Positions 21,450 to 33,012 of a stretch of DNA of 64,000 nucleotides are shown here, piece by piece (positions within the stretch are counted from its first letter, which is position 1; each line of letters starts with the position of its first letter). This DNA is from Calliphora vicina (lineage: Eukaryota; Arthropoda; Insecta; Diptera; Calliphoridae). The notes under the pieces were generated by a model. The model made no database searches. It saw nothing but the letters and a program-made list of their open reading frames with translations, and had not been told where the DNA came from. A program made the position numbers and the translations under genes. The stretch is from the NCBI RefSeq assembly GCF_958450345.1, contig NC_088784.1, positions 62,233,247-62,297,246 of the forward strand, read 5' to 3'.

Positions 21450-22730
21450 ATTACTTGTGTTAGTTATGTAAAATATTAATTACCATGTGTTTTCAATTAA
21501 ACCAGACTTTTAAATCTGATTTTTCTTCATGTATTATGCTGCTCCAAATAGCCAAGAATGACGGTTTTAACCAGGGCAAGACAATTATAAGAATTTTGGC
21601 ATCGATTTCTTAGTGCATATTTAGCTCTTTACAGCATATTTTCCGTTTTATAGCATATTTTTGCATATTTAACTCATAGCTGCATATTTCATTTTTTTCC
21701 ATTATGTTGTTTTATTAATATGATTTTATTGTATGCATTGTAATTTTCCATTTCTATATATTAATATTTTGTTAAGGTCCAATTATAATTGGACAAAGCT
21801 ACTTAAATAAAAATTGAGAATATCCATAATCGACATATCTTCATTGAATTTTCGTTGACTTACGGAGCTTAGTTTCCATTTATTTGAATTATATTAAAAA
21901 TATACTCACACAAATATCAAAATTTAACAAATAGTAAAAAATACGTAAATTTCAAAATAACTAACTAATATAAAATTATATAACTATTCAACAATTGTTC
22001 AGAATATTAAGATTCATCAAAAACCTATAGTTCAAAGCAAGTTGATAGATTTGCGCAAATTGTAACGAAGATATTAAAAATAAGAATACCTGAATATCGA
22101 TTGATGAAACAATGGATGAGAAAGGTAGAATTTTGAGACCCAATTATAAAACAGCAATGAAAAGGGTTTTTAACCCAGATATGCCGACTGTACTGCATGT
22201 AGTACATATAGTTCTTGTTTACAGGATACGTCACGTTTATCAAAATACCATTTTTTCTTGTTCACATACTTAGTACTCACCACTAGATTGTGAGTGATCG
22301 CATTATTTTTTGCTACTATTTTTGAGTTATTGAATTTTTAGTTTGTGATATTTATTAGTCATTATGGACATGTCTCGTTTGTACTGAAAGTAAAACTTTG
22401 TACATTTACAAGTGAATAAATACTCTATTTTTTTGGAATTTATATTTATGAAGAGTAGCTTGATTGTTATATGCATGAATGTTTCATTATTGCGTTTTAG
22501 TTTTTTTGTTGTGACCCCGAAATCCTATATATAGGACGACCTAAAAAACCACTTTTTTCAATAAATTTTTAAAAAACTTTAATTGCACTGTTTTTTATTT
22601 CTCATTTGCTTCCAAAATAATATAAAAGTAATTTTAAAATGATCAAACTCAATCCGTCGGCATATCTGGGTTAATTGCCATAGTCTTAAATAAAACAAAT
22701 CATTCCACTATTGTAAGGCTTTTTGATAAT
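21450..22730 (+). repeat. Downstream flank of the gene, copy 1
   Basis: This is non-coding and recurs almost unchanged at 47,598-48,878. It contains a cluster of GCATATTT words (21,617-21,690), a perfect palindrome TCCAATTATAATTGGA near 21,779, and CCTATATATAGG near 22,523. No gene. Confidence 0.7.
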
Positions 22731-24480
22731 TATACATTAGGGTGGCCCTTAATAAACGAATGTTGGTGAACATTGGTAATCATTTAAAATCATACTGAAA
22801 AAATTTTACGTAAATCGGTTGGGGTTAAGACGTGCCGCAAGCCCTCTGAAGTTTTGAGATGCATTTACAAAGGGAATAATGCAATTTTTTCAGTTTTTGT
22901 AAAAATTTTGCCATTACAAAAATTACTTTTGCAATTTAATTTAAAAGAATAGAAATGTGTATGTAATTGTCGTTCTACTGAGATATAAAAAACAGAAATT
23001 GATCAAAAAATGTTAAAGTTATTAAAAATTCCCCAGACCATTAACATATCTCAGGCCACTAGAACAAGAAATGTGGGAACAAAATTAAAATATTTTGAGA
23101 AATATTAAAATAAAAGCTAATTATTACTTAAAATATATCCATATTTACTTGTAAATGAGTTTTTGTCTTCGTAGGATACCGTTAACCTATTCACAGGTAT
23201 GAATAAAAAAATACAATCTTTTTAAGTGCAGTTTCAAAACTCCATTTTCAAATTTTTAAAAATTTTGTTAAACAAATTTCAGAATTTTTTGATCATCTTA
23301 TTGGGATTTATTGAGAATATAATAGGGAATAAAAATGTGAAAAATTATGAAAATATCTTTCATAGTTTTCGAAATTTTGAAATTTTCGAGAAAAGCTTAC
23401 TGTTTTGAATCAGATAATTCTAAATATAGTCTGAAAGTTTTACTAAAATTGGAAAACGTTAAACCTTAAATCGTGAAGGTCAAATTTTTCAATATTTGGC
23501 ATTTCTAATTTAAAGAGAACAAAATGTTATATATTTTTGCGCCGATTTTGATGAAACTTAAGAAAAATATAGCACGAAGTCTAGTATTTATAATAACAGC
23601 ACAAAAATGGAAATTAACTCTTAGCAGTACTTGGGTTCCAAATGACCCTCAACTTTTAAAATCACAAAAAACACAGTGCTCGTAAGGTTATATTTTCCTC
23701 AAGTTTCATTAAAATCGGCCCAAAAATATATAACATTTCGCTATCTTTTCATTAGAAATTCAAAATATTGAAAAATTTGACATTTGACCTTCACGATTTA
23801 AAGGTTAACGTTTTCAGACCATATTTAAAATTACTAGGACTATAATATTATGAATAGGCTTTACTTAAAATTTATAACAGTAAGGAAATTGGACTCATTC
23901 GCCAAAATATGGACAAAAAATTAGTTTTTCTTGAAAATCGCAAAATATAAATCCCAGTAACGAAAAACTGTAAGAGGTATTGACATAATTGTTTCATATT
24001 TTTATTCCCTATTATGATCTAAATAAATCCAAATGTGATTTAAAAAAATTCTGAAAGTTGTTAAACAAAATTTTCGAAACAGCCGTTAAAAAAAAATAAT
24101 TTTTTGTTCATACCTGTCCGTAGGATACCGTTAACCTACGGTATCCTACGGTATCCTACGAAGACAAAAACTCATACACAAGTAAATACGAATATATTTA
24201 AAACAAAAATTTTTTATTTTAATTTTTCTCGAAATATGTTAATTTTTTTCCTAAATTTCTTGTTCAAGTGGCCTGTGACACGTTAATGGTCTGGCGAATT
24301 TGTAATAACTTTAACATTTTTTAACCAAATTTTGTCGTTTATATCTCATTATAACGATAATTACGTACACATTTCGATTCGTTTAATTAATTTCTATACA
24401 TTTTTTTAATGTAATATTCAATATAATATAAATAAATCTTGTTACGTCACTGATTCGTAGACTACACACTTTTCATATTG
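22730..24480. repeat. Fold-back element with ~650-bp inverted arms, copy 1
   Basis: The left arm (about 22,930-23,580) and right arm (about 23,690-24,390) are imperfect reverse complements around a ~100-bp centre. Matching landmarks are GTAATTGTCGTTC / GATAATTACGTAC and GGATACCGTTAACCTA on both sides. A short tandem of GGTATCCTAC occurs near 24,135. The left end starts TTAGGGTGGCCCTTAATAAA. The second copy is at about 48,880-50,630. Related pairs lie at 33,716-34,640 and 54,895-55,800, and single arms at 4,993, 14,500, 18,110 and 58,596. No transposase is found. Confidence 0.65.
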
Positions 24481-24581
24481 GGTTCTAATCAGTGATGTAC
24501 AATTTTCAAGCTGAATATTTGGTTAAGCTTGATGTTAAAGCTTTATGCCATATCCCAACACCTTTGTATTAATATACACCA

Positions 24582-26020
24582 TGATTATTCGCCGATCGAT
24601 TAATCAAAATCAAAATTAATTTCTATTAAATTTGTATATGTATAAATAAATTCAATTATAATTAAATTTATATCTAATGATTACAATACCCAAGTGAAAT
24701 GAATAACAAATGAAATTGTTCAAAATAATATTAAAGTATTAGATTAATATACATATATATACGTTTAAGAATTTAACTTTCTTTTGAAGGAAAAAATACA
24801 TGTTAAAAGTTTTAAAATAATTGAAAACAAGTAAGAAAGTATGGTCGGTCAAGCCCGACCATATAATACCCTGCACTAAGTAAAAGAACAAAAACATTTT
24901 TCTTTTAAAATTTCAATAATTTATATTTTTGAGTGATTTTCGGAAGTGGGCCTTATATGGGGGCTATGACCAATTATGGACCGATCACCATGAAATTAGG
25001 TCGTGTTAACTATGTTGAATTTTGTGTGTTTACTAACATTTTTAAGCGATTTATGCACGTTAAAGTGATTTTCGGAAGCGGGTCTATAATTATGGAACGA
25101 TCGTGACAAAATTTGGTGACATGAATTTTGTGTATATAAAACTTATTTGGAGCGAAATTTGTGTAGTTACATAAATAAATTAAACATTTATGACCGATAA
25201 AGTCCAATTTCGGGAGGACATTTGTATGGGGGCTAGGTGAAATAATGGACCGATTTCAGCCAGTTTCAATAGGCTTGGTCCTTGAGCCGCAAAAATAATA
25301 TGTATCAAATTTCATCGAAATATCTTCAAAATTGTGACCTGTACTCTGCGCACAAGGTTTACATGGACAGCCAGCCAGCCAGCCAGCCGACCAGACGGAC
25401 GGACATCGCTTAATCGACTGAGAAAGTGATTCTAAGTCGATCGGTATACTTTAAGGTGGGTGTTAGACTAATATTTTTGGGCGTTACAAACATCTGCACA
25501 AACGCATAATACCCTCCCCACTATGGTGGTGTAGGGTATAAATATATAGACTTGAGTATCAATTGGCAGTGACCATATTAATTTTCCAAGATGTAGGGAT
25601 AAATTTGACCAACGAAATAAAATATCGACGACCTCTAAACATTAATCTATATACAATGTATAAAAATATTAATGCCCAACCCAAACAGCTAAAGCTAGAA
25701 ATTTGAAATTCGTGTAATAGGTTCCTTCTACATCATATAGATCCACTAAGAAGGGATTTTAGGAAATTCGAACACTAAGGGGAATAAAACGGGTAAAACC
25801 TGTACCTCCATATCTCCAAAACAAATAAACATAGAAATAAAATTTTAAATGTGTTCGCTTTTAATCAAAAAAAGAGCCGAGAGGTGTCTGGTACTTTTTT
25901 GGAAATTCGATATTCTAGGTGACCAAAACGCCTAAAAATAGTACCAGTAAAACCCTTTGTTAACTTTTATATCTCCTAAATTGATAAACATAGAAATACA
26001 ATTTTTAATTCATCGGACCT
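24582..26020. repeat. R1 repeat interrupted by a DINE-like element, U1
   Basis: R1 starts at GATTATTCGCCGATCG exactly where the copies upstream of gag start to match. It is interrupted between 24,827 and 25,540 by a DINE-like element. The same R1 at 57,362-57,375 lacks that insertion (TTGAAAAATATATAGAC), giving an empty site. No gag follows here. Confidence 0.6.
24827..25540 (+). mobile_element. DINE-like element in R1, U1 copy
   Basis: It starts ACAAGTAAGAAAG, followed by a short inverted pair GGTCGGTC...GACC. It has about three degenerate units with TTATATGGGGGCTATGACC-type cores, a CAGCCAGCCAGC microsatellite and CGGACGGACATCGC. It ends in a hairpin TACCCTCCCCACTATGGTGG...AGGGTATA. The U2 copy (50,983-51,632) lacks about 65 bp near the middle. 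Confidence 0.65.
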
Positions 26021-26952
26021 GTACTGACCAGGTTTTACAAAAAATAAACCAACAGAAACATCTGTTGTGGCGCTGGTATGATGGCGTATGCCAGACTGAG
26101 GCTCGCCGGATGGGGTGGTTCTTGCCAACACTGGTACCATTGTTCTGGCGTACAAAAAAAATACATACCAGCATTTAGGAAGGAATATAAAAAAATTAAA
26201 GGAACCCGAAGTGAGTGGTGAACAAACAACACAAAAACACAAACTCAAATAAACAATTTTCTGTCAAAACTAATCATCTTGTTGGCCGATGGACTGCCAA
26301 CATATTGTTCCCTGCCACGGGATCCTACTGTCCTTTCCATGGCAACTTAATTGGTTCAGTAGTTGCCCCTAACTAACCCTACACACACCACTAGATTATT
26401 TTAGCCCAATCACTTACCTTTTACTTTATTCTTCCATTTTTATAATTTTAAAAAAACTCATATCATTTTTTTTTAAACGTTATAAAATTCATTATTATAT
26501 TTTATTGAAATATTTTTCATAAAAATTCAATTAAACTTGATTAACAATATTATTTAGGTAAGTTATTATAAACATCAAAATATAATATCATTAATAATTA
26601 AAAAAAAAAATATAAATTATTTAACATATGAGTTTAAAATTCTTTTAGCAGCTTTCATATACATGAGATTTCAAGTAAGTTTAATTATATTGGGTATAAA
26701 TACCCAATATAATTAAACTTTATTTATTTTATATTATATATATATTTTTCTTTCTTTTATTCTTAGGTTCTTTTTTTTTTGTTTAGAATCTAACTTTTTC
26801 CTTGATTACTACCAACTGTGCCAAATTTGTGGCTTAAATTGACTCAGGAACCCTACCAAAATGAGCTCACTTTGTATGGCCCTAATTGGTAAATAAATAT
26901 AAAAAAAGCTAATTCTAACATTAACCATTGAAATAAAAAAATTACATATAAT
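26020..26952. other. Unassigned non-coding DNA before the LTR, U1
   Basis: It is shared with 52,110-52,850, with a 26-bp stretch (about 52,160-52,185) present only in U2. A GC-richer patch at 26,070-26,150 and the motif CTGCCACGGGATCC near 26,313 stand out against AT-rich surroundings. A small palindrome around GGGTATAAATACCC occurs at 26,693-26,706. I see no gene. Confidence 0.5.
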
Positions 26953-27227
26953 ATATTGTTACGAAATTGTACTTGAATTCAAATATAACGATTTTAACGG
27001 CTGATTTAAAAGTAGCATAATGCTTTCAAATAACAATGCTGTAGAACTGTAACATATCTGTGGGCATTATTAAATAAAAGCTTTCAGTTGATTTGATCGT
27101 AAGTTGGCAACGCTGTATTCGATTTCGAATGTTCGGTTAAAGAACATTGTAGAAAGTACACCACAGATGGCGTATGTATTAGAAACCTCTAGACAGTTAA
27201 AGAGCTTTCTAGATGGTAATGCAGTGT

Positions 27228-27235
27228 TATAAATA
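27228..27235 (+). promoter_or_regulatory. TATA box of the solo LTR
   Basis: TATAAATA is followed by AGTGGCAGAGG and GTCGTGAGTG. In U3 the LTR has lost everything up to 27,252-equivalent, so that copy has no TATA box. Confidence 0.5.
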
Positions 27236-27740
27236 GTGGCAGAGGTTGCAGTCGTGAGTGAGTTTATCAGAGACGCTTTTCGAATAAACATCAACTAAGT
27301 GCCTTCCGATGGGTAGTCCTCTACGATGGGTAGTCATCTTGACGCGATGTAGAGGCTTAAGTGCGATGATTCGCGTTGGCCATGCTGGAGGGGACAGTTT
27401 AACTTGAGTTGGCTGTCTCTGGCAGGGTCTCCCATTCCAGAAGGGCACGCGTTGAGCATGATACTAAGAACTACCCTCCCTTTGTCTGATAGCGTCTGTT
27501 CTCCTCTGGGCGGCTATCAGATGCTATTTCCATCGAACCATTTTCCCCTCATTGAGAGGGGTGGTTAAGGTGGATAGTCCGGCTGGTCCGTAAGGACTCT
27601 TTAATGTCCGTCCGAAATCCACCAGCGTCTGTTTCCCATATTGGGCGGCTGGTGGTCTGCGTCTGTTTCTCCAATGGGGCGGCAGTTATCTCAACACCTG
27701 GCAGCAGGTATAAAATGCAAGTAATTGTCCATCAGGACAC

Positions 27741-29123
27741 ATGGAAGAGGACAAGGCATGCCCCATGTACCCGGTCGGGGGCTTCATAATCTCCGGGGAC
27801 CCTACTCCCACAGCGATGGTTTCGGGCTGTGGTGAGTCGAATGCTACTGCAACTCAGGCTAGTCAGGTGATCACACCGGGCCAGACTAGTCTGCATGCTA
27901 CTGGTGTCGCAAGAGGTCAATTTGGCATACCCAGATTGGCTGATTGTAAAAAATCCAAGGCAATAGGTGGTAGTGACCTAAGCGGCGAGGTACCTCTGGA
28001 CTTCTCTCCAAGTACCTCCAAAGCCGCGAAAGCCCAAGTCGTCAAGGCGGCTAAACCCCCTGTTTCGGGTGCCTCTAAGGGGGAAGCGACTAAGTCGCCC
28101 CTCACGGATGCTTCCCATATGCCAACTGTGCGCTCAGGTCTTGTGAAGGAATCCTCCTGTCCTGAAGACGCATCACCCCTGGCCAATCCCGGCTCTGAAA
28201 CTAACCCCAGGCATAAAAACCCTGCTAGAAGGGCTGCTACCACCAGGCGTTCCGCTTACCGCTTTGTTGAGGCACTTGGCTCGAAAAAAGTCGAGGATCT
28301 CACTAAGGAGCAACAAGCTTTGCTTTCCTGGGCGAAAGCCTATATTGCTGGTCTCAAGACCGCTCCTCCTTCTGCTGAATTACCAGCGGGGCCTAAACGG
28401 CAACGTTCAGAGGAGGATACAGCGACCAAGAGCCAGCAACCGGGACCTAAACGTCCCAAAGCGGCACAAAGGTCGTTAGCTAAATCCTTTAGCGAGATTG
28501 TCAAAGACAGTCTTGTTAGGGCGGTTATCGACCGGAGTGCGAATGACGGATCCATATCTCAATTGAATTGGGATATGGTGAAGCAAAAACTGGTAGGGGT
28601 GTTTTGGAAAGTTCTCAAAGAGAACCCAGGCACTCCTCCACAATGCGATGACGCTGGTTGGTACCAGGGTCACGTAAAACTTATGTCTTGTGTAGATGAA
28701 CGCTCAGCGTTGCTACTAAAGACTGCCGTCGCATCACTGGGTGAGGTTTGGCCGGGGTCTAGGCTTGAGGTGGTATCTGTGAGTGAGATACCCCGAAAGC
28801 CTAGATCCATAGCTAAAATACCAGCTGAGCCATCTAGCCCGGAGGAGATCTTGGAGATCCTTCAGTGCTGTAACCCACAGCTTCCAACTCAAGACTGGAA
28901 AGTTGTTAAGGTTACGGACGCTGAGGGCTCTTCAAGGAAAGCGATCGTTGTCCTGAATAAGGACTCTTTGGGGCCGCTAAGGAAGGCACAAGGGAAGGTC
29001 TACTATGGATTTGGTACGATCATCCTGCGTGTCTACCGTAGCGACAACAAAGGCGATACATCCTCACCAACACAAGAGGTGAGAGTCTTTTCAGTTTCAT
29101 ACTTAATAGTAGTTTGGAAGTAG
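27741..29123 (+). CDS. ORF1 (gag-like) of LOA-like element, 460 aa, C-terminally altered
   Basis: It starts at ATG 27,741 (MEEDKACPMY), the first ATG of the open frame. Residues 1-170 are Ser/Pro/Lys-rich and disordered in character. Residues 171-199 hold the patch SAYRFVEALGSKKVEDLTKE, which is conserved in the other two LOA-like elements of the window. From about 250 a globular domain begins, with AVIDRS at 261-266, and resembles DUF4780-type ORF1 domains. The protein is expected to bind element RNA. Its last 12 residues are foreign, created by the deletion into ORF2 near 29,077, so its native C terminus is unknown. The counterpart in U0 is identical where it overlaps. Confidence 0.8.
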   Translation: MEEDKACPMYPVGGFIISGDPTPTAMVSGCGESNATATQASQVITPGQTSLHATGVARGQFGIPRLADCKKSKAIGGSDLSGEVPLDFSPSTSKAAKAQVVKAAKPPVSGASKGEATKSPLTDASHMPTVRSGLVKESSCPEDASPLANPGSETNPRHKNPARRAATTRRSAYRFVEALGSKKVEDLTKEQQALLSWAKAYIAGLKTAPPSAELPAGPKRQRSEEDTATKSQQPGPKRPKAAQRSLAKSFSEIVKDSLVRAVIDRSANDGSISQLNWDMVKQKLVGVFWKVLKENPGTPPQCDDAGWYQGHVKLMSCVDERSALLLKTAVASLGEVWPGSRLEVVSVSEIPRKPRSIAKIPAEPSSPEEILEILQCCNPQLPTQDWKVVKVTDAEGSSRKAIVVLNKDSLGPLRKAQGKVYYGFGTIILRVYRSDNKGDTSSPTQEVRVFSVSYLIVVWK

Positions 29124-29530
29124 TTAATAGAGGTTCAGAACCTACCTTCATTGTTTCAAACAGAAGTGAGGTACTAGACTTAACACTTGTGAGTGCTGAG
29201 CACCACAGTATGATTAACAATTGGGCTGTCTCCGACGACTGCTCTTTTTCTGATCATCTATATATTGATTTCAATATCAGTGTAACTTATAGGAATGATA
29301 ATACCATTCTAAATAGGAGGAAGACCAATTGGGAGTTGCAGAGTGATGTACTCTCCCGGTCTCTACCAAACCCGCCCACTATTGAAAATAGGGACGATAT
29401 TGAGGTAGCAGTTGAGGCACTTACAGAAGCGTTCCAATCAGCTACTAATTTGGCCTGTAAGCCGAATATCTGCAGGGGTAGGAATAAGCCACCCTGGTGG
29501 AACCCTGAAAACCCTAGAAAGGGTGATTGA
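29077..29530 (+). pseudogene. ORF2 endonuclease remnant, U1 copy
   Basis: This is the exact counterpart of 1,307-1,760. It lacks the first ~157 residues of ORF2 and stops after the WWNP motif, where a deletion changes the frame. Motifs seen are LDLTLVS and CSFSDHLYIDF. Confidence 0.8.
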
Positions 29531-31583
29531 CGTATATCTGAGAATGACCATTCCGTCGGAACTCATCTCTAAATCCCAACATGCCTACACCAAAGGCAGA
29601 TCTGTGGAAACAGCTCTACATTCGCTAGTTGGCTCCATTGAGGAGTCGCTAATACATAAGGAGTATTCACTTGTTGCCTTTCTCGATATTGAAGGAGCTT
29701 TTAATAATGTCAGGCCCGATGCCATCCTATCTGCGATGGTTGAACTGGGAATTGATCTATGTGTTCGCCGACTAGTCGAAAAGATACTCGGTTATAGAGT
29801 CATTTGTGCTACTTTAGGTGGTGTAAGTGTTTTAAAAGTGGCCAATCGTGGAACCCCGCAGGGGGGTGTTTTATCACCACTTCTGTGGAATTTGGCTATG
29901 AATTCCCTGTTGATCAGGATGGACAACAGAAGGATCAAGACAGTCGCATATGCTGACGATGTTGCAGTTTTTATATCTGGTAAATTTCTGGATACAATAT
30001 CCAGTTGTATGGAATCAGCATTAAGTACACTGAGTGAGTGGAGTATTTCATGTGGACTTAGTGTGAACCCACAAAAAACGGAACTGGTTCTCTTCACTAG
30101 GAGGTATAAGATCGATGACTTCAGACCACCTAGACTGAATGGAATCAGTCTTGAGATTAGAGATAATGCGAAGTATCTTGGCATCATTCTAGATAAAAGA
30201 TTGTCCTGGAATTTGAATATTCAAAACAGGATTAACAAGGCTTATGTAGCCATCTACTCCTGTAAGAAGGCAATTGGTACAAACTGGGGTATTATGCCGA
30301 AGGGTATCAGTTGGATCTTCAAAGCAGTTGTTAAACCCATCTTGTTCTATGGAGTGTTGGTGTGGTGGCACGCCTTGGATAATGCTACTCACCGTAAGGC
30401 TGTGGAACGAGTTCTCAGGACTATTGCGATACTGATTACAGGCGCTATAAGGACTACCCCCTCTAAGGCACTTTTTACTATCCTGAACTGGTTACCAGTT
30501 GATTTGATGGTGATACAAATGGCTCTCAACTCTGCTGTGAGACTAAATGCTGGATGTTCGTGGTATGGTAAAGATCATATGCACTCTAAGATACTGAACT
30601 ACTATGGGTACTTACATAGTAATGTCGATTACTGCATCGCAAAACCATTTTTCGATATGCATTTCCATATTAAGATCCCGAATAGGGATTCATGGCAGCG
30701 CGGACTCTTACCCCCTGATGATGTCATAAGGGTATTTACTGATGGCTCAAAGAGGGGCAATAGGGTCGGTGGTGGTTTCTTTATTGAGAACTATGGGATT
30801 AAATCCTATTTCAGGCTACCTAACTTCTGTACGGCTCTTCAGGCGGAAATTACGGCCATTAAACGTGCATCCAACTGGCTGAGGTTTTATCAAATATCTG
30901 GTGATATATGTATATTTACCGATAGCAAGGCTGCCGTTAAAGGAATAGCGGGTGTCTTTACGACATCTAGGTTAACCGAGGAATGCCGGGTATCCCTTAA
31001 TGAGATAGCGAGACATTCTAGGATAACGCTTATATGGGTCCCTGGCCACGATGGTAATCAGGGTAATTGTATAGCTGACGAACTGGCCAAAATGGGGGCG
31101 ATGATGGATGATGATGAGATCGACCCCTTTTCTGGTATTTCCCTTGCTATATGCAAGATGGCTGTTCAGCGGACACTATATGAATCTGCACAAAGCAGGT
31201 GGACCAATGAGTCTTCCTGTGTTACAACGAGGTCTACTTGGCCCGTATATGATGCCAGCAGGACGAATCTACTTATGGAATTTCGTCGTGAGCAAATAAG
31301 GCTAATTGTCTCCTTCATTACAGGACACTGTATAATTGGGACACATGCTAGGAGATTGGGCCTACGGTATAATGACTACTGTAGGAGCTGCCATAATGAA
31401 GAAGAGGATGAGACGGTGTCACACCTATTCTGTCAATGCCCGGCTCTGATAAATCTGAGGGAACGCATCTTCGGAACACCATTCCTATCATGCTTAGATG
31501 AGCTATCAAGGATAAGTCTTAGACGAATCTACTCTTTCATCAGAGAATCTGGTTGGTTTAGCCTGGAAACAACGGACGTATAA
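29505..31583 (+). pseudogene. ORF2 RT palm, RNase H and zinc knuckle, U1 copy
   Basis: It is identical in translation to 1,735-3,813. FLDIEGAF, GTPQGG and YADD of the RT, all four acidic RNase H residues (FTDGSK, QAEI, FTDSKAA, IADELAK) and the terminal Cys-His knuckle are present. The RT fingers are deleted. Absence of any difference from the U0 copy shows the two descend from one inserted element by segmental duplication. Confidence 0.88.
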
Positions 31584-31934
31584 TTAATACCAAGATGTTT
31601 ACCCCTTGGGTATCACAATGGGATCAGTTTTGAATGGACCCAAGTGAGCTGCTTGAAGAGTGGCTACCCATGGAACCTAACCTAAGTGCCTTAAAGTAAA
31701 TTCGTGTACATTATAAATTGTGTCTGTAATTCTGAGAATTTATAAACGTGTATAAAAAAACATTGAGTGGCTATTTAATTATGTTGTTGTACATTTTAAA
31801 GAAATAAAGAGTTGTTACAATTTTCAAACTACTAAACGGCTTTTATTTGCAATCAAAAGTATCCGATTTATTTAACGGAAATAAACCAGCGTTTTGAAAA
31901 GGTTAAAACGTAACAATATGTACACTTATATATT

Positions 31935-32725
31935 TACAGAATACCTGATGTTTCAGTGTTGAGGGTGGTAGGTGATGAAAATGCAAAGATGGTGCTTGCT
32001 GAGATGCCTGTTGGATGATGGAGGAGATGCTGACAACAAGATGATGATGGATAAACAGACTAGGTAGGGGAAAACAAGGTGATGGCGGATGAAAGAGATG
32101 ACTTCTGATGACTGTTGAAATTGGCGGATGATTATATTAAGGATGAGGGATGGTGTATACTCTGGTGGATAGAGTTGATGTGGGCGTTGAAAATGACGGG
32201 TAAAGTTGGTGGATGGAGGATATGTGGAGGATGGTGAATTTGGCGGAAGTGGCTGGCGAAAATGGCGGTTTTTTACTTTTATAAAGTTTAATGTTTCTTT
32301 TTCAGGTTTTTTTTTATTTTTTCTTTTAGCTTGATTTTTAATGTAGTTTTAGATTTTAGGTTTTCCTTCCGGATTATTTAGTCTTACATTTGAATTTTGT
32401 TTAGATTTAGTTTTATATTCAGGTTTTATTTATTTAGCTTTTATTTCAGTTTTTTGTTTTATTTTAATTTAGTTTTAGTTTTAAATTTTATTTTAGATTC
32501 ATTTTTATATTTAGTTTTAGCTTTTAGTTTTAACTTTTAGTTTTTTTTTAGTTTTATTTTAATTTATTTTTAGGTTCTTTTCTTTATTTTTAAGTTCTTT
32601 TCTTTAATTTTAGGTTCTTTTCTTTATTTTTAAGTTCTTTTCTTTAATTTTTAATTAATTGTTTTTTTTTGTACATTTAATTGAAATAATAAAATGATTC
32701 ACAAAAACTCTCACAAATTTGTTAT
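31935..32725 (+). repeat. GATGATGG-rich and T-rich block closing unit U1
   Basis: It matches 4,165-4,954 almost base for base and ends at the anchor ATGATTCACAAAAACTCTC. From 32,725 on, U1's successor (U2) continues into TTTTTTTTTGTTTTTCGATG, whereas U1 itself after 4,955 continues differently. Confidence 0.8.
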
Positions 32726-33012
32726 TTTTATTTTTTTTTGTTTTTCGATGCGCCACTTAACCACTTACCAATCCAATTCACAACCAAAGAGACCGATCTT
32801 CAGGTCAAACACCAGCTCATCACCTCGGTGTCATACTATTTGTTCCAGGCAAAATAGATTGTCAGCAATCTACTTTGCCTGACGCCTGTATTTTGTTTGT
32901 TTTTATTTACTCCGTTCTAGTCTGTTTCCTTTTTACTTTATGTCAAACCGACTCTGACATCTGTCATCATGCGTCGCGTTGCCAACCTCTTCTCCAACAT
33001 CTACAGTGTGCA
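32725..33012 (+). other. Unique-looking 290-bp segment after the anchor, U2
   Basis: This CA- and TC-richer stretch (CCACTTAACCACTTACCAATCC onward) is shared only with 53,904-54,191. It holds a short inverted pair AGGCAAAATAGATTG / CAATCTACTTTGCCT near 32,848-32,880. No convincing coding sequence. Confidence 0.55.

Larger units (their letters stand above)
27306..31681 (+). mobile_element. LOA-like non-LTR retrotransposon, U1 copy (complete ends)
   Basis: The 4,376-bp element is flanked by an 11-bp duplication CTAAGTGCCTT (27,295-27,305 and 31,682-31,692). The empty site is at 52,893-52,903. The leader of ~430 bp carries repeated GTCTGTT...GGGCGGC units (27,485-27,690). ORF1 is followed by a deleted ORF2. 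There is no poly(A) tail; the 3' end is ...GGAACCTAACC. It carries the same two internal deletions as the U0 copy. Confidence 0.92.
26957..31915 (+). mobile_element. Solo LTR (572 bp) split by an LOA-like element, U1
   Basis: The LTR starts TGTTACG at 26,957 and ends CGTAACA at 31,915, flanked by ATAT on both sides (26,953-26,956 and 31,916-31,919). Its two parts are 26,957-27,305 and 31,693-31,915. Promoter-like TATAAATA is at 27,228-27,235 and AATAAA at 27,283-27,288. No gag-pol internal region or second LTR adjoins it, so it is a recombination product (solo LTR). The family resembles Ty3/gypsy-type LTRs by its 4-bp target duplication only. Confidence 0.8.

Noticed and set aside
22025..22243. 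72-aa minus-strand frame conserved in both units
   Set aside because: Conservation is expected because the whole flank is duplicated; composition is non-coding and no splice context or start signal supports it.
24104..24286. 60-aa frame spanning GGTATCCTAC repeats
   Set aside because: It lies in a fold-back arm and starts within the short tandem repeat; not preserved in the other arm or in U2.
25976..26248. 90-aa minus-strand frame with Cys and Phe
   Set aside because: The U2 counterpart is shifted by a 26-bp difference, and the flanking R1 sequence is a non-coding repeat.
26957..31915. Full LTR retrotransposon with internal genes
   Set aside because: The DNA between the LTR halves is a non-LTR element with its own target duplication; there is one LTR, not two.
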